From positions 806,001-870,000 of the forward strand of contig NZ_CP136187.1 in assembly GCF_033193315.1 (NCBI RefSeq): DNA of 64,000 bases, given 5' to 3'. This document shows, piece by piece, positions 53,545-61,302 of the stretch. Below the pieces are notes generated by a model. That model was given only the letters and a program-made list of their open reading frames with translations, did no database searches and had not been told where the DNA came from. The DNA is from Agathobaculum sp. NTUH-O15-33. GTDB taxonomy: Bacteria; Bacillota; Clostridia; Oscillospirales; Butyricicoccaceae. The translations under genes and the position numbers were made by a program. Each line of letters begins with the position of its first letter. The stretch's first letter is position 1.

Positions 53545-56016
53545 TTATTCAAAGCGAATCTGCTGCGCCAGCGCCATGCGCCGCGCCTTTCGGATGGGCA
53601 CGGCGGAGCCTGCCAGCGTGATCGCAACGCCCAGCGCGCCTGCGGAAAGAAACGTCAAAGCGTCAAGCGTCGGCGCGGCCGTTATTTTGGGGCCCGCCAC
53701 AAGAAAGATCGTTTGTATTTCCAGATAAGATACGAGAATGGCGAGCAGCGCGCCGGTCAGGCCGGTGCAAAGCCCTTCGATCAGCGTCATTTTCACATTT
53801 TGGCGCAGGCTAAGCCCAACCGCCCGGTACATCGCGACGGCGCGCCGTTTTTGCAGAAAGCCGATCAGCAGATTGTTCACCACGCCCACCGCCGCAAGCA
53901 GCAGGATCAAATAGGTCATGCCATGCATAGGCCGCAAAAATGTACCCACCGTGTTTTGCGCGTCCGCGTTAAATTCCGCAACCGTGCGGCTCCAGTTTTC
54001 GGTATCGCCGAACAGGCTGCGCAGCTGCACCATGATCGCGTCCGGGTCGGCGGCGGTGTAGGCGAGGAAGCCATAGCCTATATCCCCGAAATCCGCGTTC
54101 GCGCAGGCCGAGGGGATGATCGCTTCCACATCGGTCGCGCGCGACCGAAAGCTATCGGCCACCCGGTAGCTCTGCCGATTCGTTTGCACGGACAGCGTAA
54201 GGGTGTCGCCAACGGCGACGCCCAGCCGCTCCATAAAGCTTTCGCTTAGCAAAACGGCGCGGCCCGCGGCAAACGCGGACACGGCTTGCGCCTTGCCGTC
54301 CGGTTCCTTGTAATGCAGCGCCAGCATGCCGCTGTATGAATCCACATCGTCGGTTGCTTCCAGCCGGGAAAGAGGCACGCCGTTCGCCCGCACCCCATCG
54401 TTCCATACGGAAAGGGGCAGCACCGTTTCGATGCCCTCCATGTCCTTCACCTGATCGACGAACGCCTGATCCATCTGTCCGTCCGCGAAGCCCTGCAAGG
54501 CCGCGCCGCGAAACACGTCGCTGACGTAGTCCGTCACAAAATTGCCGACGACCGTGATCGCAATGACAGCGGAAAGGCTGATAAACAGCAGCGTGATATT
54601 TTGCGCGGCGTTCGGATCATCCCGTAGGTTGCGGGCGGCGAGCCGGCCTTCGTTCCCGAAAAGAAGGCCCAGCGGCTGCTGTAAAAGTGCGGAAAGCAGG
54701 TTCATCAGCAGCGGGATTAGCAAGATCGCGGCCGCGATCAGGCCCAGCAGCGACAGGCCGCCCGCCGGGTAAAGCAAACGGTTCGGCGCGGCGCGGGGCA
54801 GAAAAAGGGAAAGCGCAAGCAGCGCCGCGCCGCAGCCAAAAGCCAAACGCCTGCCCGGCGGCTTTTGCTCCACCGTGCCCAGCACGACCGCCTTGATGGG
54901 CAGGCGGCTGGCCCTGCGCACGGGCAGCAGCGCGCTGAGCAGCGATACGCCGAGCGCCACGGCAAGGGGCAGCAGCACGCTGTACGGCGTTAGTACGATC
55001 GGTATGGCAATACCCTGCGCCAGCGACCGGCCCATGCCCCGCAAAAGAAGCCGCAGCGCCACAAGACCAACCGGCAGCGCGAGCAAGCCGCCGATGCCGC
55101 CGTAAAGCGCGCTTTCGGCCAGCAGAAGGCGGGTGACCGCCTTCTGCGTCGCGCCGATGCTGCGAAACGTGCCGATCACGGGCAAACGGTCGAGCGTAAT
55201 GACCTTGTAGCTGCTGTAAATGATGAACACGCTCATGGTCAGCGAAAAAAAGCTGATCAGGAAAAAGGGCATGGATTTTTGCCGCGCGTCGGCTGCAATC
55301 TGCGTTTCGTTGACGACCTCGGCAATGGAATATCCCTCCGGCAGCGCGGCTGACAGCGCTTGCTTTAGCTCGCCGGTGGTCACGCCCTTGGCGGGCGCGA
55401 GCAGGATTTCGCTGTATTCCTCGCCCGCGCCAAGGATACCGGCCAACGTGGAACGGGGCAGCAGGGCGGTCGCGCCCCGGGTGTGCCGCAGAAAAACAGT
55501 ATCATACGCGGCGATCGCGGCGACGGAAAAACGCATGGACCGGCCGCCGATTTGCAGGGCGACCGTATCGCCCTGTTTGATGCCGTATTTCTCGGTGAAC
55601 CGGTCGGGCAGCACGATCCGGCCGCCGGAAAAGTCCGAAAGGGCGCCGCCGTTCACAAGGCGCGGCGGATTGATCTGTTCCAGCTTTGTCAGATCGGCCG
55701 CGACCAGATCGATTGATTCATAATAGCCCTCTTCGTGGTAAAGCGCCGCGCCCTTGAGCATGCCGACGTTAGCGCCGGTCTCGGGCAGGGAAGGCAGGGC
55801 GGCGGGATCGATCCAGCCCGTCCCGGCGGTCACGGATAGGGTGGTGCTGCCCGCCATGCCCCGCGCCATTTTTTTCTGCGCGCTTTCATAGGACGCGCCT
55901 ACGGACAGGGATACGAACAGAAGCGTCGCGGAAAGCAGAATGGAGAGCAGCATCACCGCCGTTCGCGCTTTTCGTTCCTTCACGTTCATAAGCAAATAAT
56001 GAAATAAAATTTTCAT
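53545..56016 (-). CDS. MacB/FtsX-type ABC transporter permease
   Basis: The roughly 823-residue protein has an N-terminal membrane anchor, a large outside domain, two groups of FtsX-type membrane segments and a final helix. The start MKILFHYLLMNVKERKART is typical; ATG 56016 has AAGGCGG upstream. It works with the ATPase that follows. Likely roles are lipoprotein handling or antimicrobial resistance. Confidence 0.9.
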   Translation of the reverse strand: MKILFHYLLMNVKERKARTAVMLLSILLSATLLFVSLSVGASYESAQKKMARGMAGSTTLSVTAGTGWIDPAALPSLPETGANVGMLKGAALYHEEGYYESIDLVAADLTKLEQINPPRLVNGGALSDFSGGRIVLPDRFTEKYGIKQGDTVALQIGGRSMRFSVAAIAAYDTVFLRHTRGATALLPRSTLAGILGAGEEYSEILLAPAKGVTTGELKQALSAALPEGYSIAEVVNETQIAADARQKSMPFFLISFFSLTMSVFIIYSSYKVITLDRLPVIGTFRSIGATQKAVTRLLLAESALYGGIGGLLALPVGLVALRLLLRGMGRSLAQGIAIPIVLTPYSVLLPLAVALGVSLLSALLPVRRASRLPIKAVVLGTVEQKPPGRRLAFGCGAALLALSLFLPRAAPNRLLYPAGGLSLLGLIAAAILLIPLLMNLLSALLQQPLGLLFGNEGRLAARNLRDDPNAAQNITLLFISLSAVIAITVVGNFVTDYVSDVFRGAALQGFADGQMDQAFVDQVKDMEGIETVLPLSVWNDGVRANGVPLSRLEATDDVDSYSGMLALHYKEPDGKAQAVSAFAAGRAVLLSESFMERLGVAVGDTLTLSVQTNRQSYRVADSFRSRATDVEAIIPSACANADFGDIGYGFLAYTAADPDAIMVQLRSLFGDTENWSRTVAEFNADAQNTVGTFLRPMHGMTYLILLLAAVGVVNNLLIGFLQKRRAVAMYRAVGLSLRQNVKMTLIEGLCTGLTGALLAILVSYLEIQTIFLVAGPKITAAPTLDALTFLSAGALGVAITLAGSAVPIRKARRMALAQQIRFE

Positions 56017-56057
56017 GGGTCCGCCTTCTTTCTCCGCCGGTACCCACAACACAGAAA

Positions 56058-56102
56058 AAGACCGGCGGTTTATCATGATCTTTATGATAAACCGCCGGTC
56101 TT
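56058..56102 (-). terminator. Terminator of the two-component operon
   Basis: A 19-bp perfect stem (56058-56076 with 56084-56102) is followed on the minus strand by CTTTTTC, 20 bp after the histidine kinase stop. Read-through could still feed the ABC genes. Confidence 0.85.
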
Positions 56103-56122
56103 AAATCGTGCTTCAGCGAACC

Positions 56123-57529
56123 TTAATTAACCTTAACGAGGGGAAAATCGATCTGAAAAATGGTGCCCGCACCGGGAACGCTGGAAACCGCAAGGACGCC
56201 GCCATGCAGCTCGATGATGCTTTTGGAGATCGCAAGCCCCAGCCCCGTGCCCTCGGGCTTTTGGCCGGTGTCCGCGCCCCGGTAATACCGGTCGAACAGT
56301 CGTTCTGTTTCGGCCTCGTTCATGCCCGGCCCATTGTCGGCCACCGTGATGCGTGAGGCGGCGACGTGCAGTTCTACCTCGGTGTCGGCCGTTCCGTGCA
56401 CAAAGGCGTTGATGATCAGGTTGCGGAACGCTCTGGTCAGAAGCGTTTGATCGAACGGCACCATAAGACGCTCCGCGTCGCTGGAAAAGCGGATCACGCG
56501 GCCCTCATAAGCCGGGTCGTTCAGAATATCGATCGCCAACTCCTTTAGAAAGCGAACGATATCCTGCTCTTGCCGGTCTACGGACAGCATGTCGTTTTGA
56601 AGCTGATAGGTCAGCTTCAGATCGTCGATCAGGGCTTCCATATACGCGGCGTTTTTCAGCGTAACGGCCGCATACCGCCTGATTTGCTCCGGCGTGGCGC
56701 GGTCCTCCCGCATAAGCTCCGCATAGCCCTTGATGGGCGAAAGCGGCGTTTTAAGATCGTGGGTGATGTTTGCAATCCATTCCTCGCGCGTTCGTTCCGT
56801 TTGCGCCCGCGCCCGGTCGCTCGCGCGAATTTCCGCATCCAGCGCGTTCAGGCTTTCGGTCAACTCGCGAAACGCGCCGGTAGGCGGCTGGGCAAGGTAG
56901 CGGCGGAACGCGATCTCCTGCACCGAGGCGGTGAGCCGCTTGATCGTTCCGGCCGTCCAAAAACCATATACCGCGCCCGAAAGCAGCACGGCGCAAAACA
57001 GCACGGCGGCAAGGGCGAGCAGCAGCGCCTTGCCGCCCGTGAACCGCGCTCCGCTCAAATACATGGTGACCTTGGCGATGGATAGGGGAAAGTAAAGCAA
57101 ATAGGTGTATTCCGTCCCCTCGTGCGAGGCCGTGCCCACAAAAGCGGTGCTGTCGTCCTCCGTTAGCCGTCCCGTTTGGAAAAGCTGCAACAGCGCCGCG
57201 TCGGAATAGGCGGCCGGGGCGCTCTCGGGCTTTCGGTAGCAAAGCACCTCGCGGCCGGTGCGGTCGAGCACTTGCAGGCCGATACGGTAATCCCGCAGCA
57301 GCTCGACGCCCGCCTGACTGACCCGCGGCTGTCCGTCGATAAAAAGAAGCTGCTGCTGAAATTCCTCGGTCAGGGCTTGCGGTCGGTCGGTTCGCATGGC
57401 GGCGTCGTCCGGCCCGTGCACGGTGATCAGCAGAAAAAACAAAACGGCGGCGGCAAGGATTGTGCCGAGCAGCGAAAAGAGAAAGATCAAATAAATATGG
57501 AGCGTGGTGCGGTAACCGGCGCGCTGCAT
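56123..57529 (-). CDS. Sensor histidine kinase
   Basis: The 468-residue membrane kinase has a first membrane helix at about 12-36, an outside sensor domain of about 130 residues, a second helix near 167-193, a HAMP-like linker, the phospho-acceptor H257 in NITHDLKTPLSPIKGY, and ATP-binding N, G1 and G2 boxes (NLIINAFVHG, VADNGPGM, GTGLGLAI). It is coupled to the response regulator, whose stop abuts its start. It probably senses an envelope signal handled by the adjacent ABC pair. Confidence 0.95.
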   Translation of the reverse strand: MQRAGYRTTLHIYLIFLFSLLGTILAAAVLFFLLITVHGPDDAAMRTDRPQALTEEFQQQLLFIDGQPRVSQAGVELLRDYRIGLQVLDRTGREVLCYRKPESAPAAYSDAALLQLFQTGRLTEDDSTAFVGTASHEGTEYTYLLYFPLSIAKVTMYLSGARFTGGKALLLALAAVLFCAVLLSGAVYGFWTAGTIKRLTASVQEIAFRRYLAQPPTGAFRELTESLNALDAEIRASDRARAQTERTREEWIANITHDLKTPLSPIKGYAELMREDRATPEQIRRYAAVTLKNAAYMEALIDDLKLTYQLQNDMLSVDRQEQDIVRFLKELAIDILNDPAYEGRVIRFSSDAERLMVPFDQTLLTRAFRNLIINAFVHGTADTEVELHVAASRITVADNGPGMNEAETERLFDRYYRGADTGQKPEGTGLGLAISKSIIELHGGVLAVSSVPGAGTIFQIDFPLVKVN

Positions 57530-58231
57530 TTAAGTCCCCTCCTTCCGAAGTCGGTAGCCCAGTCCCTTGACGGTGGTCAAAAGCTGGGGACGGGAGGGGA
57601 TATCCTCGATCTTTTCACGCAGATGCCGGATGTGAACCATGATAGTGTTGTCGCAAACGCTGCTGTACTCGCCCCAGACCTGCTCATATAGCCGTTCCTT
57701 GCTGATGATCTTGCCCGCGTTTTCCATCAAATAGGACAGAAGCAGAAATTCCCGCCCGGTCAGCGCAAGCTCTTGGCCCGCTTTAAAGGCCCGGCCGCCG
57801 TCCCGGTCGAGCGAAAGCGACCCCACCGTCAAAGCCGCCTGACCCGGTCGCGCGCCGGTTTGATACTGCTGGCGGCGCAGCTGCGCCTTGACGCGGAACG
57901 CGACCTCGCGCGGGCTGAACGGCTTGACGATATAATCGTCGCCGCCGCAGGAAAGGCCGAGTATTTTATCGATATCGTCGTTTTTAGAGGATACGAACAG
58001 GATGGAGCAATAGGAAAACGTCCGAATTTGCCGGCATACCTCAAGCCCGTCCATATCCGGCAGCATGATGTCGAGCAGCACGGCGTCGGGCTGAAACGCG
58101 CGGCAGACGCGCAGGGCGTCCCGCCCGGTATAGGCCCGCTCGATCTGCCGAAAGCCGTCCTGCCGCAGCACCTCTTCGATCAGGTCCGCGATATCCTTTT
58201 CATCGTCCACCAATAAAATTTTGCCGTCCAT
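57530..58231 (-). CDS. OmpR/PhoB-family response regulator
   Basis: The 233-residue protein has a receiver domain with acidic pocket DDE (9-11), the phosphorylated D54 and lysine in VKPFS, and a winged-helix DNA-binding domain ending in HIRHLREKIE and TVKGLGYRLRK. I begin at ATG 58231, where MDGKILLVDDEKD is the usual start, with GAGGG upstream. It forms a cognate pair with the histidine kinase gene directly after it. Confidence 0.95.
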   Translation of the reverse strand: MDGKILLVDDEKDIADLIEEVLRQDGFRQIERAYTGRDALRVCRAFQPDAVLLDIMLPDMDGLEVCRQIRTFSYCSILFVSSKNDDIDKILGLSCGGDDYIVKPFSPREVAFRVKAQLRRQQYQTGARPGQAALTVGSLSLDRDGGRAFKAGQELALTGREFLLLSYLMENAGKIISKERLYEQVWGEYSSVCDNTIMVHIRHLREKIEDIPSRPQLLTTVKGLGYRLRKEGT

Positions 58232-58270
58232 GCGTTTCCCTCGCTTTCCGCGCGCTGTTCTGTACCCCTC

Positions 58271-58299
58271 ATTATAGGGGCTTGGCCGCCGAAAAACAA
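58271..58299 (-). promoter_or_regulatory. Promoter of the two-component operon
   Basis: TTGTTT (58299-58294), a 17-base spacer and TATAAT (58276-58271), 40 bp before the regulator start. Confidence 0.6.
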
Positions 58300-58410
58300 G
58301 TGGGCGGAGTGACCGCACCAATGTCATTCAGTTTATATGTTTGTCATTCTGAGCGGAGCGAAGGATCTCGCGCGAACGCGCGGTTGCTGCCGAAATCGGG
58401 GGTTCGCTTT

Positions 58411-58717
58411 GCTCACAATTTAATGCGCGGCGGTAGCCGCGAGGGACGCTGCGGCGCCCGCTGCAAGGGCAAGAGGGAGCGGACACCTTGCGGTTTCCTC
58501 GCCCTCTTGACTTCCACTCTTTCCCTGTCTTCTGGCCGGGGCGGCGCGTGCCGCCCCTTTGTTTCTGTATGACGTATTGTGGTGCTGTGCCGGGTGCCTA
58601 GGGATTCAGTAGAAAGCTGCCTTCGCTCGGCCGGACCGGCCTGCTTTGCGCGCCCACGTATCCCGGCGCTCCGTTTGGCCGGTGGTTCGCTGCGCTCACA
58701 ATTTAATGCGCGGCGGT
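58411..58717 (+). repeat. Dispersed repeat, left copy (inverted with respect to 59574-59884)
   Basis: About 307 bp match the reverse complement of 59574-59884 at roughly 85-90 percent by eye. Both ends of the copy carry GCTCACAATTTAATGCGCGG (from 58411 and 58694), so a unit of about 283 bp lies between terminal direct repeats. Inside are a GC-rich hairpin (CCGGGGCGGCGCG...) and the conserved stretch CTAGGGATTCAGT. Reading frames across it follow no protein family and their counterparts in the other copy drift, so I treat it as non-coding. Confidence 0.8.
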
Positions 58718-59157
58718 TATATGCGTTGTTATCCCTCCGTACATGATGATTGTGAACACTGATAAAGTAACTATTGTTTATCATATTGCTAATATTGATG
58801 AACAGTACGTGCTTATATTAACGCATTCTTTATTGTAAAATTACAATAAGGTGATGTAAGTAGAAAAGGACGTAAAAAAGCGATTGACCGAAGAATCGTG
58901 CGGCGGTCAGGCGCAACCCGCTTGACTGAACTTTTTTATCATCCGGTTATTGCTGCCTAAAATGATAATAGAAATACTGGGTTTATACCAACACAATTAT
59001 CACTTAAACTATAGCATAGACGAAGTTGTAAACATTTGGCTATAGGACGGAAATGATGTTGCATGATTTTATGGCTATACAGTATAACCATAAAGCCGTT
59101 GCACCACTATTTTAGTGATACAATGAAGATACAATATACTTAAAAGAGGGATAAAAC
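58718..59157 (+). promoter_or_regulatory. AT-rich upstream region of the XRE regulator
   Basis: No gene is visible. TTGCAT (59060-59065), an 18-base spacer and TATAAC (59084-59089) give a possible promoter. CACTA-TTT-TAGTG (59105-59117) is an inverted repeat between promoter and gene, a good operator candidate for the XRE protein itself. TTGTAAAATTACAA (58834-58847) is another small palindrome. Confidence 0.45.
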
Positions 59158-59475
59158 ATGAAGCTATTGATGGGGCAACGCTTGAAAAAAGCACGAATCA
59201 GCCGTGGACTGACCGGCGAACAATTAGCGGAATTATGTCACATCAATGCGACTTATCTTCGCCAAATCGAAGCAGAGCGAAAGACGCCCAGTCTGCCGGT
59301 ATTTATCAGCTTATGCGACGAACTTAAAGTATCGCCAACCTACTTGCTTACCGATGTGCTGATAGAAAACGAACTAAGCGATTTTGGCGTACTTTCAGAT
59401 CTATGGCAGAGCGCAACGCCTATTCAAATTCAAATTGTCACCGCTATGGTGCGCAGCGCATTGGAGCAAATGTAG
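59158..59475 (+). CDS. XRE/HTH_3 family transcriptional regulator
   Basis: The 105-residue protein has a Cro/CI-type helix-turn-helix (MGQRLKKARISRGLTGEQLAELCHINATYLRQIEAERKTPSL, read in pieces) and a short C-terminal helical tail. AAAGAGGG precedes the ATG. It stands alone between two inverted copies of a 300-bp repeat. No toxin, phage or conjugation gene is beside it, so its targets are unknown. Confidence 0.88.
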   Translation: MKLLMGQRLKKARISRGLTGEQLAELCHINATYLRQIEAERKTPSLPVFISLCDELKVSPTYLLTDVLIENELSDFGVLSDLWQSATPIQIQIVTAMVRSALEQM

Positions 59476-59573
59476 TTTAGCATACCGAGAATCGGCGGAG
59501 TGAGGTCACTCCGCCCTACAAGCGGGGACGCTTGGCTGGCGTAGGGCGGCGTGACTCACGCCGCCGCACGCGG

Positions 59574-59884
59574 CTACTGCCGCGCATTAAATTGTGAGCG
59601 CAGCGAACCACCAATCAAACGGAGCGCCGGGATATGTGGGCGCGCAAAGCAGGCCGGTCCGGCCGAGCGAAGGCACCTGTCCACTGAATCCCTAGGCACT
59701 CGGTAAGGCACCACCAAACGGTATGCAAAAACAAAGGGGCGGCACGCGCCGCCCCAGCCAGAAAATAGGGAAAGAGTGGAAGTCAAGAGGGAGAGGAAAC
59801 CGCAAGGTGTCCGCTCCCTCTTGCCCCCGCGGCGGGCGCCGCAACGTCTCTCCGCGGCTACCGCTGCGCATAAAATTGTGAGCG
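59574..59884 (-). repeat. Dispersed repeat, right copy (inverted with respect to 58411-58717)
   Basis: The minus strand from 59884 reads GCTCACAATTTTATGCGCAG and ends in a second copy of that terminus near 59574-59600, mirroring the left copy. It begins directly after the antiporter's TAA stop. The neighbouring gap 59476-59573 contains GGCGGAGTGAGGTCACTCCGCC (59495-59516), an inverted repeat, and GGCGGCGTGAGTCACGCCGCC-like sequence (59546-59566). Confidence 0.8.
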
Positions 59885-61069
59885 TTAGCGAGCCTCCTCG
59901 GACAGCAGCCGGCGGTAGGTCATATCCACGCCAAACGCGCCGAGCGGGGCGGTGATCAAAATGGCGAGCACGGCCACCGTCAGCACGATCTGGCCGCAAG
60001 CAAGCCCCATCGTCAGCGGAAGCGAGCCAATGGCCGCCTGCACGGTCGCCTTGGGCGTGTAGGCGATCATGCAGAACAGGCGTTCCTTCATGGACAGCGG
60101 GGTTTTCAGCAAGCATACAAAAACGCCGATCATGCGGAACACCAGCGCGCCGAAGATCACAAGAACCGCCGCCAGCCCGGCGGAGGCGGCGTACTGGATA
60201 TCGACCGTGGCGCCGACCAGCACGAATAAAAGCACCTCGGCGGCTACCCAAAGCTTGGAGTACTTGGCCGAGAGCCGCCCCGCGACCTCGGGGCGGCGGC
60301 GGTTCACCGCGATGCCGCAGCTCATAACCGCGAGCAGGCCGGAAAAGGGGACCGTACCCTTCAGCGCGTTTTCCAGCGCCACCAGCAAAAACGAAATGCT
60401 GAGCAGCACCACCACCTTGGTGGAATCCCGCACATGGACGCGCCGGTAGAATGCCGCGAATGCCAGCCCAAGCGCAAGGCCGCCCACGATGCCCGTAACG
60501 ATCGAAATGGGTATCTGCACAAAGGTGACGGGCGAAATCGTCCCGCCCTGCGCCAGCCCGGTAAAGGCGGCGAACATGACGATGACGAACACATCGTCCA
60601 CCGAAGCCCCGGCAAGGATCATTTGCGGAATGCTGCGCCCGGTACCGTAGCCGCCCTCCATCAGCTTCAACATTTTAGGCACGATCACCGCGGGGGATAC
60701 CGCCGCAACCACCGCGCCCATAATGGCCGCGTCCAATACGGAAATGCCCAGCAGCCGGGGTGCGATCGTCACCATGCCCACCATTTCAAAGCAGGCGGGG
60801 ACAAAACACATCAGTACGGCGGGCCGCCCCACCTTTTTCAGATCGTTCAGGTCGAGCGACAGCCCGGCCCGCGTTAAAATGATGATCAGCGCCACCTGCC
60901 GCAGATCGGCCGAAATGCCTAAAATAGAACCGTCCAGCAGGTTCAGCACATAGGGTCCGAGTATAATGCCCGTGATCAGCATGCCAAGCAGGCTGGGCAG
61001 CCGCAGCCTGCTGAAGAGCCACCCAAGGCTCATCCCAACTAGAAAAATCAGCGCAATACTGGTTAACAT
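59885..61069 (-). CDS. Cation:proton antiporter (CPA family), fluoride-riboswitch controlled
   Basis: The 394-residue protein has about twelve hydrophobic segments and the CPA-type antiporter pattern: LLGMLITGIILGPYVL, ILTRAGLSLDL, GASVDDVFVIVMF (an Asp pair typical of the ion site) and MIAYTPKATVQAAIG. AAGGAGGT precedes the ATG. The leader carries a fluoride riboswitch. Sodium/proton-antiporter-like genes are among the known members of the fluoride regulon along with crcB and eriC, so it probably helps remove fluoride or correct pH stress it causes. The direct ion is unproven. Confidence 0.88.
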   Translation of the reverse strand: MLTSIALIFLVGMSLGWLFSRLRLPSLLGMLITGIILGPYVLNLLDGSILGISADLRQVALIIILTRAGLSLDLNDLKKVGRPAVLMCFVPACFEMVGMVTIAPRLLGISVLDAAIMGAVVAAVSPAVIVPKMLKLMEGGYGTGRSIPQMILAGASVDDVFVIVMFAAFTGLAQGGTISPVTFVQIPISIVTGIVGGLALGLAFAAFYRRVHVRDSTKVVVLLSISFLLVALENALKGTVPFSGLLAVMSCGIAVNRRRPEVAGRLSAKYSKLWVAAEVLLFVLVGATVDIQYAASAGLAAVLVIFGALVFRMIGVFVCLLKTPLSMKERLFCMIAYTPKATVQAAIGSLPLTMGLACGQIVLTVAVLAILITAPLGAFGVDMTYRRLLSEEAR

Positions 61070-61096
61070 ATCCTTCCTTTACCTCCTTAACATAAC

Positions 61097-61187
61097 AAAA
61101 AAGCTGATAACTCTGCAATCGCTTGCAGAAGTCATCAGCTTTTTAAGCGGTTTAGTGGTCACCCACAAGGGAGAACTTCATTCCCTG
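61097..61187 (-). ncRNA. Fluoride riboswitch (crcB motif) with overlapping terminator
   Basis: The minus strand from 61185 reads GGGAATGAAGTTCTCCC, then a small GUGG/CCAC hairpin, then AAACCGCTT, AAAAAGCTGATGACTTCTGC. This matches the fluoride aptamer layout (first stem GGG...CCC, AAAC joint, GCU...GAUG, and pseudoknot GAAG with CTTC). AAGCTGATGACTTCTGCA (61141-61124) also pairs with TGCAGAGTTATCAGCTT (61117-61101), followed by TTTTTT. This makes a terminator that excludes the aptamer. Fluoride should therefore stabilise the aptamer and permit read-through to the antiporter. Confidence 0.87.
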
Positions 61188-61195
61188 TTTTACTG

Positions 61196-61224
61196 ATTAT
61201 ACCGGAAGCGCGGCAAAATGTCAA
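61196..61224 (-). promoter_or_regulatory. Consensus promoter of the fluoride riboswitch
   Basis: TTGACA (61224-61219), a 17-base spacer and TATAAT (61201-61196). Transcription should start within a few bases of the aptamer's 5' end at about 61189. Confidence 0.85.
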
Positions 61225-61228
61225 TCCG

Positions 61229-61302
61229 CGTTTTGTTATTCCAGCTCGAACGCGCCGGTGTACAGCGTTTTGTTATTCCAGCTCGAACGCGCCGGTGTAC
61301 AG
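61229..61302. repeat. 37-bp perfect tandem duplication at the 3' end of an ABC gene
   Basis: Positions 61229-61265 and 61266-61302 are identical. The right copy holds the last codons and stop of the ABC exporter; the left copy is a duplicated tail that comes after the stop, so the protein is unchanged. Confidence 0.9.

Noticed and set aside
58282..60251. Arginine-rich open frames across the two repeat copies (58282-58572, 58413-58784, 59574-60251)
   Set aside because: They follow the repeat rather than a protein family, lack ribosome sites, and the last one runs antisense-frame into the antiporter gene; GC-rich repeat DNA explains them.
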